DNA of 64,000 nt from Cryptomeria japonica (GCF_030272615.1 NC_081413.1:718353867-718417866); one strand, 5' to 3'; counted from the stretch's first letter, positions 10,847 through 22,132 are shown. A program made the numbers and translations. Notes: a model not told the origin generated them from the letters alone.

Positions 10847-12083
10847 TTCCTAAGAGATGTTGCATTCTCAGAAGGAATGACACATAATCAGAAAAGAACT
10901 CTGAAGCTCAAGTCACAAAAATATGTGCTCATTCAAGGTGATTTGTTCTAGAGAAAAAGAGATGGAGGATTACTAATGTGTTTGGATGAATTCCAGGCTA
11001 AATGAATATTGACTGAAATGCATGATGGAGTATGTGGGGGTCATTATTTTGCTAAGACAACTGCTGGTAAGATTATCTGGGCTAGATACTTTTGGCCTAC
11101 CTTATTCAAAGATGCTCATGCATATGTCCAGAAATGTGACCCATGTCAGAAGTTTTCATCCAAGCTTGAAGTATGAAGGAGCCTTACCCCTAAATCTAGT
11201 CATAGTGGAAGCCCCTTTTGTCTAGTGGGGCATTGATTTTATTGGAGAGATTGTTGAGAGGTCAGGAAGAGGTCATAGGTGGGTCATAGTAGCCACTGAC
11301 TATTTCACCAAATGGATAGAAGCTATTCCTACAAGAAGAGCTACAAGTAAGGTTGTCATTGATTTCCTGATAGATAATGTAATAACTAGGTTTGGAACAC
11401 CTGCTAGATTGGTAATGGACAATGCCATGAGTTTCAGATCAAAAGAGTTTGTAGGATTTTGTACCAGTCATGGAATACTCATGTCTTACTCTTCACCTTA
11501 TCACCCTCAGGGGAAGGGACAAGCAGAATCTAGCAATAAAAGCCTTTTGAATATCATCAAGAAAATCCTGGAAGAAAATAAAAGATCTTGGGATCAAAAA
11601 TTGAAGTTAGCTCTGTGGGCAGATAGAATAACAGTCAAGAAGGTCATTGGAATGTCACCTTTTGAACTGGTTTATGGTACTCAAGTCAGATTGCCAGTGA
11701 ATAATCTTCTTCTAGTTTACAAATTCTTGCAAGATGAGGACATGGAGCTATCTGAACCTATGGAAAATAGAATGATCCAAATTGTGGAGGTGGAAGAGCT
11801 CAGAGCTTTAGCTCATAAAAGAAATCAGAAGATCCAATTGCAGTCCAAATACCTTTTTGATAAAAGGACATCATTAAGGAAGTTTCAAATTGATGACATT
11901 GTTCTTCAGTGGAATGCAAAAGGACAGGACAAGGGAAAGCATAAAAAATTTAAATCAATATGGATTGGCCCTTTTGCGGTCTATGACTTAAATGGTAAGG
12001 ATTCATATTTTGTGAAGAATATGAATGATGAAATACAGGAATTTCCAGTGCATGGACAATTCCTGAAATATTATTTCTCTTGA
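10847..12083 (+). pseudogene. Integrase of Gypsy A
   Basis: Inserts the cDNA into the genome. Zinc-binding part (H-H-C-C) near 11018-11150: MHDGVCGGHYFAK ... CDPCQKF. One extra base near 11165 (compare B at 35365) shifts the frame. Core: WGIDFIGE (first Asp, about 11228), VMDNAMSF (second Asp, about 11412), GQAESSNK (Glu, about 11520). All three catalytic residues remain. The C-terminal part runs to a natural stop TGA 12081-12083. TAG/TGA stops at about 10950, 11003 and 11224. 12084-12228 after it is a short 3' untranslated stretch without features. Confidence 0.9.
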
Positions 12084-12589
12084 TGTCCATGCACAGTAGA
12101 TGCTTTGTTTGTATATATTTTGTTTCTTTCCTGTTGTTCTATTTGGGTCTGTGTTTTGGTCTGTTTCTCCTGAGTTTCTGAGTTTTCTTATGTTGACCTT
12201 GCGATCAACCATCCCTAGTCTGAGCCGTTGTTATCACTATTTAAAAAATGGGTTTTCCTTTCCCATAATCGACTAAGTTTTTGAAATTTTTTAATTAGAG
12301 ACACTATCAATTGCTTCAGCTCTATGTTAGGTCCTAGGGGTTTAGGGTTTTAATTTTAAATCGTTCAATATTTTATTAAAAAAACCCTCTGGTTTCTATT
12401 TCTTCGTTACTTTATCCACTTAAGTAGTGGGTCTTGGGGTCGTGAGAGGTGTCCCCCCTTGTCATTTGCCTAGGCAGTTGTCAAATTAATTGAAAAATTT
12501 ATGCCTTATGTCTTTTCTTCCTAATGTTGTTAGGCCCAGTAAGTTGTGCGTAGTTCTCAGGTAGATCTATGGTTTTCACTATTTCGTTA

Positions 12590-14060
12590 GGCGAAGTTGC
12601 GTGTGGTTTAAGACTCACGAAATGGCGAAAGGGAGAAGCGTTCTAAATGGTGCATTTGGTTCAGTTTAAAGAGGCTTCATCTTGTCCAAGATCCAATGGC
12701 TGGCATTATTTTGCAGCCTAAACTTGCAAGTGAAATACCTTTCGCGAAATGGCAAAAGCATTTGGTGGGACCCTACAGCGAAGATTTTCTAAGTGACTAA
12801 AAGGTGATCAAGTCCAATCTGATCTGACGGTTCGCGCTGTTTCACAGGATGAACATGCTCGATAGTTAGCTTTCATGAAGTGGTGAAATGACATGGCACT
12901 CGAAGTAGATGATCTAGCTGGTCGAGAGGGTGAGTAAGATGATGGCACATGGCAGAGGCCACAATAGTCAGCAAGGAGGATCTAAGGGTTAAAAGGTGGG
13001 TCCCAGAGGTGAGTCATGCCATGGGATAAGAAGTGACCTGGCAGATACAGGTGGCAAGGATGAGGTGGAACCCAGTGTTTTCTCTCAGCAAATGAAAGGT
13101 TGACATGTCAGTTTAAAAGTGACTAGATGTCAGGTGGATGAAGTTGAGTCAGAGGGCCCACATTTGCCGAATTCAGTAAGTTGTTAAGCATTGAGCAAGT
13201 CAAAAATAATCTAACAGCCTGCGTGAATTCACAAAGGTAAAGTGCTCATGTTTTATGCCCTGCAAAATGGCGAAAAGGTTTTTCATCCCCAAAGATAGAT
13301 AAAGCATGAGGTTAAAAGAGGATCAACTCTATTTTGATCCAAGGGCTCATGTTATTTCGTGGTTGCAAACCAACCGAAGGATATGCTTTGCAAAATGGCA
13401 AAAAGAAGAGAGGGTATCCAGGTGTCATGCTAGATGGTGATGTGTCTATGGACACGTGGTTTCAAAAGAAGTTGAGGGCCCACCAAGGTGTAACCGATGG
13501 TTATAAGGGAAGGACACGTGGCTAATGTTGAACTAAATGCGAAGAGTTTTCCAAGGCTAAAGGTTGATTGCCACGTGGTAGCTAGTAACCAATGAAAAGG
13601 CGGTGTAAGTAAAGCAAGCATAAAGGTTTCCCTTAAAGGATGGTCATCTCCGATTTGATCCAACGCTTCGCGCTGTTTCATGGCCCGAAGTTGAAAGTTG
13701 TTTAAGCTTTGCGAAATAGTGAAAGACCGCTAGCAGTCAAGGTAAAGGTGTAGTTAATGAAGGAGTCGACGATTTTGGTAAGAGTTAAATGCCGAGCAGC
13801 TAGAGTTCCATCTAATGCCTGGCACGGCTTCGCGAAGGAGAAGTGCTCGAAGGATAAAGCCTGTGAAATGGTGAAAAGGAGGTAGGGCCCAATGTGAAGG
13901 CAAGGCTGTTAAGTCAGTGTAAAGGCCGATTAAGTTTCTTTTGATCGGACGGTTGGCATGATTTCATTTAACAAAATTGCCTAAAGGATAAAAGCTCGCA
14001 AAACAGTGAAAGAGTGAAAGGAAAGAATGTGCAGGAATGTTGTGACCCGTTGGAGCGAAA
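12590..14060 (+). repeat. Degenerate subrepeats of the A LTR (GCGAAATGGCGAAA type)
   Basis: About eight loosely similar units of roughly 70-90 bp, unevenly spaced. Each has GATCCAACGGTTCGC-like sequence, a TTTCGTGGCC part, and 25-40 bp later GCGAAATGGCGAAAAG followed by GGGCCCA-like sequence. Clear units start near 12585, 12690, 12815, 13205, 13338, 13655, 13815 and 13940. No protein-like frame goes through them. The B LTR has the same type of units at 36779-38010. Confidence 0.75.
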
Positions 14061-14389
14061 AATTTGAATTCTCTTAGGAATTCAATTTTGAAGGGATAGC
14101 CAAAGCATGCGGTATCAATGTCGCAGTTAAGACCCTGGGTACCATATATGATCTTCTATCGATTGAGTGAAGGTATCATTCAAAAGAATTGTTGCAGAGG
14201 AGCGGTTGCAGAGCTACTTTCTTCAAATATAGAGCAAGTCAATTCAGTTGCAGAGCAGATTCCTTTGAGCTAAAAACAGGTTTTCTTGTACTCTCGTGTG
14301 GCAATTTCTTTGTGGTGTGTTTTAATTAAGGTCTTAATTTGTCACAGAACTAGTTGGGGGTAGTATTTTAATTGCTTGCATATCTTAAA

Positions 14390-17300
14390 ATGGCACCTAA
14401 GAGAGAATTTTCTGGGAAAGTTAATTATCAGGAAAGGGCCATTTGCAATGATTTTCTTGAGCAGTTGACATTGTCGACTAATCAGGCGTCAAAAGTAAAA
14501 GAATTAGTGCCAAGAGCTCCTCGTTTGAAAATAGGAGAAGGGTTGTATGATAAGGGTAACTAGTTGAGAGATCCACAGGTTGGGTTGTCTGGGTTGGGGT
14601 TATTCAAAGTTGGATTCAGAATGAGAAATTCTCCAGCCACATAGAATAGCATCTGGGAGTTAGATGTAGGGAAGTTGGTAGTTCCAGGAGTATTCATGGA
14701 TATGGATCTATTGACTCAAATTGCACATAATTATGATCCAGTCACAAGGAGCATTAGGGATATAAATGGGAAAGCCCTTATTGAAATCAATAATGAGGAA
14801 TTCAGAAGTGATTTTGGGCTTAATGAGTTCAGCAATTTTCTAGAACCCATTAACTTCAAATCATTAGCTCAAGTATACAGTGCACAGAGGAACCACCTCA
14901 GAAATGGGCCTCTTAAGGAATTTTTTGTGAAGATAGGTGGGTTGAAAGTTGTAGAACCCAACACTGAAGAGACTTTCTCATTGAATATGTTCACCCTTAG
15001 GGCTAAGGGAATGTATTCGTCACTTTGCCAGATTTTAGGAGAGGATGCTGAGGAAAATATGCCCAATCACTACTTGCTAAAGATTGCTCAGATTTTGAAT
15101 CCTTCTCTTGATTACTTTGCAAGTGGACTGGACCTCATAAAAGAGAAAGATGGAGAAAAGATGCCAGTGCAACTATGGAGTACTGTGCTATCATGGGACA
15201 TAGATGATGCTAGTTTCTTAAAATTTGATAAATATTTTGCATCAAAGATTAGGACTCTCCTCTACTCAAAAAACCCAAGAATCCCCAAGGTTCTTTTGGA
15301 ATTTATTAGACCGAAGGAATTTGCAAAAAGTATAAATATTGTTCATAATTGGGGTGATATCTACTTATACCCTATCTCCATAGTTTTCAAAGTTTTTGGT
15401 TTCAGAGGTACTCCATTCTTATAGCCCTATCAGGTCCCTCTCAAAGTGGGAATTGCAGAAGTCCTCAGACAGATTGGTAGTGTACAAGAGGTAGAGTTGA
15501 CAGGTAGGGGTAAAAAGACTATTTTCCCTACGATTACTATAGCCCATCAATTTATAATAACCAAGGGAGGTTGGAATTGTTTTGAATATTTTCTCAAACC
15601 TTATCATTTGTCAATTGCTATATCCAAGTGTGCTGATCCAGAAGACTTCTTCAATGGCATGTTTAGAAAGAGAGCAGTGTGCAGAGGTAGACCCCATCAA
15701 TTTCAGTTTCCTGAAGACCTCATTAGAAATGAGTTTGATCTAGATGAGCAGGAGTTAAGAAAGGAAAAATGGGTGGCTTATAAGAAAGCCTTAGATTTTG
15801 TACATCAGTTTGATGCCAGCTATGACCCATTGTCTAGCTTTTTCCCTTTTGAGGAGAAAATAAAGTTCCTAATTATTTTTTTTGAGGATGTAATGTAGAC
15901 TTCGAAAGAAAAGAGGGAGGCTATGATTAAAAGCAACCTTGAAAAGACAAGAATGATTCTAAGTAGGTCTTCCTCCACTAGAGCAATCCCTCCTAGTGAC
16001 TATACATTGCACAAGAAATCTAATTATAGTGTGCCGGTGCCTACAACAGGGGAGCCCTCTACCTCCAAAGGAAAGAGGAAGATACAAGATGTCATTGACA
16101 TCCAATAGAGCCCAAAGAAGTAGAGAGTAGGAAAAGAAGTAAAATCTAATACACCCTTGTACTCTCCATCCCAATCCCCTATTCACATAGGAGATGAACA
16201 AGCAGCAGCTGAACAACTGATATAGTTAGGCAGTCTAGGAGAAATAGCCTATACTTACAATGAAGTAGAAGAGGGAATTCAAGAAGAGCCCCTTGCTACT
16301 GAGATGAACAACACTACCAATGAATTCAAGGGCTAGGAGTGGGATCCTGAGATCAAGCAGGCCAGTGATGACTTCTTGGCTGACAACAATTTTGTTACAT
16401 CAGGAGCATTTATGCAGTTTGTACGGAAGCAGAATATAGACAAATACAATGCAAGATGTGAGAAGAGAAAAGTTGAGCAACCTGACAAAGATCCAGCTCT
16501 GGTGGAGGAGGAAATAAAGCAAGAAATGATGGATGAGTTTAAGACCATCACTCTTGAGCAAGGAAGAGATATGGTGGCACAAGATGGAGTGCTCATTCTC
16601 CTTGAGTGGGACATAGCAGATGCTCTGGTACTAGAGGCAATGAGAAAAGAAACCAAGCCCATGGAGGGAATCACTTTCAGTAAAGATAATGCTACACTCA
16701 TCATGTGTTCTCTCAAGAGAGATGAGAATAAAAGAAGTAAGAACACCCCAGGGTCAAGCTACCTTGGTGGAATGATAGTGAAGAGAGTGCAGAACACAAG
16801 AGTGGTGGAAGTTGTTAGCACTGTGCTAGAGACTGCAAAATTTAGTGTTGCAGTAGCAGAAAGGGAAGCTAAGGAAAAGGCAAACCTTCAAGTCAAGTTG
16901 GAGACAATTTTGAAGGCTTACAATAGTGCTAAGGAAGAGGTAAGAGGTAAATATAGCATCATTGCTAAGCTACAAAGCCAGTTGACAGGACAGTACCATC
17001 AAGGTGAGTCTTCAACACTGATGATCTCCTCGTCTCCTACAAGACCTCCACCTAGCAGCCCCGTCATTGAGTTCCCACCATCTCCAACACCTTCTAGCTC
17101 CCAAATGGTTGAGATTACTCCTCAAGAGTTAGAGAATTTAAAACAGGCTTAGGCCTTGTATGCAAAGAAGTATGAGGAAAGAGTAAGGGCTACTATTTCA
17201 AATTTTGTAGATACAATGAGTGCCTCACTGTTATATAATAACATAAGTAAAATTTTGGATATGTGGAATGAGCTTAATGGAGATAAGGCCATTTTGACAC

Positions 17301-17896
17301 CTACTTTTGACAAGTGGAAGCCTAGAGAGCAGGACTTGGAGCTTATTTGTGTATCTTATGATGAAGCAGGGGCTAATCCTATCATCAAATCCACTTGTGA
17401 CACCACCAAGGACTTAGTAAAATTAGCAGAAGGGGTGGACAATGCTAACAAGAAAATCAACTTGTACAAAAAGGAGTATGCTAATCAGATTTTTGAATTG
17501 ATTCTAGGAGTTTTTGTCAGCCCAGATCAACTGAAGGAAAAACAAGTGTGGCTTAAGGAATTAGAGGCCAAACTATTAGCCAGAATAAAAGGAATTGTTG
17601 ACTTAGATGATGCTTTCTTCTTTGTTGTGACAATTCAGGAGATAGAGAAAATCAAATCTCATTATGGTTTTATCAATTCAGAAGTCAACAAGATGAGAAA
17701 TTTCTAGAAAAGGTTGACCAAGGCTAAGGCAAAAGTGATTAATTTCGCATCACCAACTGATGATGTGTACAATGAATGGACAAAAAAATATGCCATCTAG
17801 GATGTAGAGCAGTTAGAGGGTGCTCCTGAACAATTAGAAGAGGTTGCAACCAGACAGCAAGTAGAAGAAGCTGCAGAGGTCAAAAAGGACTTGTAA
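14390..17896 (+). pseudogene. LTR-embedded protein of about 1,168 residues, unknown function (A)
   Basis: One frame runs from ATG 14390 (MAPKREF) to TAA 17894-17896 without a frameshift; the only breaks are eleven in-frame stops, all TAG (14561, 14642, 15422, 15896, 16106, 16121, about 16220 and 16334, 17150, 17705, 17798). Parts: a globular N-terminal half (residues 90-500); a basic/acidic linker with a nuclear-signal-like KGKRK (about 560); an acidic helical part (650-830); a coiled coil (about 820-870); a Pro/Ser linker (880-910); a helical C-terminus. A 45-codon in-frame deletion after ILNPSL (15113) relative to B. I do not recognise the family. No RT, integrase, env transmembrane or zinc motif is visible. 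The B copy differs mainly at synonymous positions. Confidence 0.8.
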
Positions 17897-18836
17897 CTAT
17901 TTTTTGTAAAAGGCTTTGTAACTTCTTCTAGAAAAGAAATGATTGTAATAAATTCTCCTAGGAAAGTCCAAAGCTATGTGCATCCATATTGTTATAAATG
18001 GATACCAAGACTAATAGAAAGATGATCGCAAAGAATTTTAAGAAAACGTTGCAGAATTTTATCTGAGCTTTTCTATGTTTAATGGAGAATATTCAACAGT
18101 TTTTGTAATACTTTCTTAAAGATAATATCAATATATAGACCATCGGTTTTGAGTAAAAACTTTGTGTCATCTTCAAATGTGTTTGCAATTTTTTACTATT
18201 TCATTCTGAATAATCCAAAGTTATTTTGTTTGAATAGGGGTTGTAAGGCAACTTTCAGTAGATGTGTTTGCTAGCTTTTCTCTTTAGGAGGGAAATTAAA
18301 TATGTGGGGATCACTTCTACCAGTAAATTCCTTGTGAGATATTGTGAATCTTGATGAGCATAGTTTACTTTAATATGCATAAATTCTTATATGTGTTAGG
18401 CATATATAGGGATCAACAGAAGCCGAACCAATGGGATGTGTAAAGATATTTTGTTTGGGGAGTATTGTTTGAATTTAGATGACTCTGTGACCTTGGATAA
18501 GGCAGTGGTATAGATCGAGGTTGTCTATTACATGTTTTGTAGGTCAAAATATTGAATATGAGTATAATTTTCATTCCTTTGTTTCAGTTAGTTTCAAGGT
18601 GATTAGATCCACTGGTTTTCTAGACTGGTTTGTTGTGGATTTATATTTTGAAAGTGTGAATTTAGTTCACAAAGGTATACCCGCCTGGACTCTGAGTATG
18701 TCCGAAGTGTATAAGGTTAAATCAAACCTTGTCATATATTGTCCTAAGAGTTTCCTTCCCTTTAATATCTCTTCTACACAGAGTTTAATCATTTTATTAT
18801 AAGGATGTTGAAGTGAATCAGATTTTGAAGACAACA
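17897..18836 (+). other. Non-coding 3' part of the A LTR
   Basis: Runs from the stop of the LTR frame to the LTR end. T-rich, with TTTTTTGTAAAAGG and AATAAA-like words just after the stop (about 17947, GTAATAAATTC), a possible polyadenylation region. No further gene seen. Confidence 0.6.
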
Positions 18837-19170
18837 GGTACAATGAAAGACGTTGAGGTAAAAATAGCAGCATTCCCTGAAGCAACATACAAGATGGATG
18901 TCATTGTAACTGACACTAAACCTCATTATGGCATGTTGTTATCTAGGCAGTGGGTTGCAGCAGTAGGTGGAAATGTTTAGATGGATCTGTCATATGCTAC
19001 TATCCCAATTAATGGAAACCAAGTCAAATTGTATAGAGAACCACGTGCTCCTAGTGTAATTGAGAAAGTAGATCCTAGTATGCTCAACTGTATGATTGTT
19101 GTGGATCTTGACAATTTTAGATTACAACCAATTTTACCTCAATTGAAGAATACTTACTCTATTATGACTG
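18837..19170 (+). pseudogene. Protease of Gypsy B, C-terminal part
   Basis: Begins in mid-gene at GGTACAATGAAAG, the same place as 8240 in A, directly after the end of element A. Encodes the region after the active site (TDTKPHYGMLLSRQW) up to the aRNH. The DSG motif itself is on the far side of A and off-window. TAG at 18978. The site is where A inserted. Confidence 0.8.
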
Positions 19171-19644
19171 AATTGGAATCTCAACAACATGGTTTGTGGC
19201 ATATGTATTTTGATGGAGCTTTCTCTAAAGAAGGATCTAGAGCAAGAGTTCTTTTTGTGTCCCCTTCGGGTATAACCTTTTATGTTAGCCTTTCAGTGTA
19301 CAAATAACACTGCTGAATATGAAGCCTTGTTATTGGGACTTGAAGTTGCAAAAATGCATGGCATTCAGTTGTTAAAAGTGTTAGGAGACTTAGAATTGGT
19401 TGTTTCTCAAGTTAGAGCTAAGTATGCATCTAAGAATGATAGACTAAAAAGATACAAGAATGTAGTATGGGATGTGATTGAGCATTTTAGTGCATTCTCT
19501 ATAAATTGGATAGAAAGATCTAAGAATATCATGGCTGATTTCTTAGAAAATGTTGCATTAAAGAATGATGATGCAAGACTAACCTGTACATCCATAATTG
19601 AGATAAAAGCTAGGCCTACCATTCCTGACAATGTATATAATTGA
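19171..19644 (+). pseudogene. Archaeal-type RNase H of Gypsy B
   Basis: Same order as in A: protease, aRNH, RT. MYFDGAFSKEGS at about 19203, NNTAEYEALLLGLEV, VLGDLELVVSQV and NIMADFLENVAL, so all acidic positions are kept. Some bases are missing near 19281 (A has a longer KYSFL stretch), causing a frameshift between 19280 and 19285. TGA at 19642 replaces the Trp codon found in A. Confidence 0.82.
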
Positions 19645-20681
19645 CAAGTGTTTGTTGATGATGAAGATATTCTCAAATTTATACAATGCATTGATGACTA
19701 TGATGGACAAAAAATTGATTGCAATGCCTTGGTGGAAGTGGTTGAAAATAGAGAAATTGTGTTTGAAAATGACCTAGTTCAGTTAGAAACTAATGAAATA
19801 CCGAAAGGGTTGGTAGAACTAGAAGTTATGTTCAGTTATAGTGACAGTCATCTGCACCAACAATCAACCACTAAGTTAGATGAACTAGAGGAAGTAAACT
19901 TGGGGACATAATCATCCCCTAAGTTGGTGTATATTGGAAAAAATTTGCCTCCTCATGTAAGAGTAAACCTTATTAATTTATTAAAGAAATATAAGCATGT
20001 CTTTGCTTGGTCTTATGAAGATCTGAAGGCGTATAGACATGATCTATTTCAGCATGAATTCTCTTTGCTTCCAGATGCTAAGCCTTTTAGACAAAAACAA
20101 AGACCTATCAACCCCCTATTGGAATCTAAAATGCAACAAGAATTAACCAAGATAAGGGAAGGGGGAATCATTAAACCTATAAGGAATTCATCATGGGTGT
20201 CAAATTTGGTCCCGGTTAGAAAGAAGAATGGGGACATAAGACTCTGTGTTGATTTTAGAAACCTAAATGTTGCTTCCTTGAAAGATAATTACTCTTCTCC
20301 TAATATGGAAGCAATGTTGCAAAGAGTAACTGGTTGTGACCTATTGTCTATGATGGATGGGTTCTCAGGATATAATCAGGTGTTAGTAAAAGAATCTGAA
20401 CAATTCAAAACTGCTTTCACCACCCCTTGGGGAACATACGTGTATGTCAGAATGCCTTTTGGTCTGAAAAGTGCTGGACCTACTTTTCAGAGGGCAATGG
20501 ATGTAGCTTTCAAGGAATTCATCAATATTATCATGGTAGTATATCAAGATGATTTGACATGTTTCTCCAAAAGGGCAGATGACCACTATGGACACTTAGA
20601 ACAGGTTTTCAGTAATGCTTTGAAATTTGGTGTATCTATAAATCCAAAAAAGTGTCATTTTGCTATCACCAAAGGGAAGCT
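19645..20681 (+). pseudogene. Reverse transcriptase of Gypsy B, first part
   Basis: Tether, KPFRQKQRPINPLL, WVSNLVPVRKKNGDIRLCVDFRNLN, TPWGTYVYVRMPFGLK and the YQDD active site at 20542-20553 are present and, apart from a TAA near 19909, the frame is open. It stops at ...KKCHFAITKGKL because W1 is inserted there (TSD aagct 20677-20681 and 28605-28609). The missing thumb follows after W1. Confidence 0.9.
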
Positions 20682-21839
20682 TGTTAGGCCCAATATGGAA
20701 AGCTAATATATTAAGAGGGGAGGGGTGAATCAGTACTCCAAAACTTTTCTTCAATAATAACCTTACTATTATGCATAAACAGAATAGTGCAATAACATAA
20801 AATAAAGTTAAAACAAACAGATAACAATCATACATGATTCACTCCATAACACATATATTTTGGTCATGCAGAAACTCTTGGTTAGAGAGAAAAACTATGG
20901 TGGGGATGGCACCCACAACTTCACTACTGCAATAATAAGGATTGCTCGATTAGAGCTAATTTAGCTATTTCTGATAGCTTACCCTGTTAGGAGTAACAAG
21001 ATTTGTTAGATCTACCTTGCTAAAGGATTTTACAACACTATATATATGCTGCACCTGGTTAGAGGATTTACAATTTATAGACTTGGTTAGAGTCTTTTAC
21101 CTTGTTAAAGGTTTCTCTTACAACTTCAAAATATTACAATAAGACTTTACAAATATTTGCAACTTTACATCTGAAATGTTATAGTAGATTCTATGTGCTC
21201 AGAATAAGATTACCTAGCTTATAGCATACCTCAGTAACCCATATTGTAACTTGGTAAACCCTTCTATTTACTTTGTTCTTTGACTGTTCACTGATAACCT
21301 TCTTGGTGACCTCTCTATGTCTCTGTAATAGTCTTCCTTCATACATACACACACATTTCTCACTCACATATATTTCTAACCCTAAAATCATGTTGTATAA
21401 ATAATTCTTATGTTGGTGATTTGATTCATTGCTTCGATCTTACAAACATGATTTCTCGATTAAATAACCATGCAAAATATTTCACTGGTTAGATGACCTC
21501 AAAATTATACAAAATCTATATGTGCAATTTCCAATGTAATAATGGTTAGATGTGCCTCGATCTTGTAACACATTTTCATGTGCATGTCCAAGTTCAATGT
21601 ATCTGGTACTACATTTCACTCGGTGAGTTTAACTTTACTACTCGGTAGCCATGAAAAAATACTCGATAAACAGCTCAGTGAATACTACGTTCTGTGACTG
21701 CTTTCTTTTGAAACCAACTAGACTATTCATACCGACTTCTCTGTGTGTACCGACTGCATGATTCGGTAATACTAACCAACCAGAATATATAGTATGACTT
21801 TGAATATAAAAACTAATTGCAATTTGATAGGTACTAACA
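20682..21839 (-). repeat. 3' LTR of W1 (1158 bp)
   Basis: Plus-strand ends TGTTAGGCCC and ACTAACA; flanked on the left by the TSD aagct. On the right is the PPT, reversed (ATCTCCTCTTTT). Differences to 27443-28604 are scattered single bases, for example ATATATTAAGA versus ATGTACTGAGA near the left end. A TATA-like TTTATACAACA on the minus strand is near 21400. No gene. Confidence 0.92.
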
Positions 21840-22132
21840 ATCTCCTCTTTTGACATTAGTTGAGATGTTTGACAAAAACTACTTTCAAAGTCATAACTCA
21901 AAAACTATATACTTTGCAAAATGACTACACTTGACAATATATACGATAGTCAATGAAATAGTATATGCAGATATACTCCCCTTATCATTATATTATGTAC
22001 ATAACATCTAAATGCTCTGTATATTTTGCTTGGTATACTCCCCTTGTATACAATACTCAAAACTGTGTTACCAAAACTGTATCACTCTCCAAATATAGTA
22101 TTACTCCCCCTTTTTGACAAACATCAAAAACT
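21840..22132 (-). other. PPT and 3' untranslated region of W1
   Basis: The PPT AAAAGAGGAGAT (minus strand) adjoins the LTR. A second PPT-like AAAAAGGGGGAGTAA lies at 22099-22115 close to the ORF2 stop. The rest carries repeated CTCCCCTT words on the plus strand and no gene. Confidence 0.75.

Larger units (their letters stand above)
2676..18836 (+). mobile_element. Gypsy (Tat-like) element A with giant LTRs
   Basis: Order: 5' LTR (left part cut away by Copia U), PBS, gag, protease, archaeal-type RNase H, RT, decayed RNase H, integrase, and a full 3' LTR of about 6.6 kb. 2676-5034 and 16496-18836 are close copies of each other, closer than either is to the B copy at 38351-57207, so they are read as the LTR pair of one element. 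A ends at 18836, and directly after it comes the protease of a second, clearly more diverged element (B). The simplest reading is that A inserted into B's protease. The expected TSD is ggtac (18837-18841); its left copy is off-window. Presence of an extra RNase H places it near the Tat/Ogre branch of Ty3/Gypsy (family knowledge). Confidence 0.85.
12229..18836 (+). repeat. 3' LTR of Gypsy A, about 6.6 kb, containing a reading frame
   Basis: The right end (GACAACA, 18836) is fixed by the match to 5034. The left end is approximate: TGTTATCA at 12229 is preferred because the divergent LTR D begins at 59617 with a comparable TGTTGGG... AAAAAAT layout; 12249 (TGGGTTTT) is the alternative. Parts: 12229-14389 non-coding with subrepeats; 14390-17896 reading frame; 17897-18836 non-coding. 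No clear PPT precedes 12229. The start of this LTR cannot be verified against the 5' LTR because that copy is cut. Confidence 0.7.

Noticed and set aside
11022-11225. 67-residue frame before the A integrase core
   Set aside because: Its first two thirds are out of frame with the zinc domain; only the end is integrase, because of an extra base near 11165.
13334-13681. Small frames on both strands in the A LTR
   Set aside because: They run through the degenerate subrepeats and are not kept in the B LTR.
12229-14389. CRISPR-like array from the regularly recurring GAAATGG words
   Set aside because: Units are degenerate and unevenly spaced, with no constant repeat and unique spacer, and the sequence is a eukaryotic LTR.
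17897-18836. Model with a short (0.9 kb) LTR and the large frame as an env-like gene after integrase
   Set aside because: It would need 2676-4096 to come from a third element sharing an LTR with A, although its similarity to 16496-17896 equals that of the following LTR part. LTR D also starts with the region just after integrase. Kept as the main alternative in the findings.
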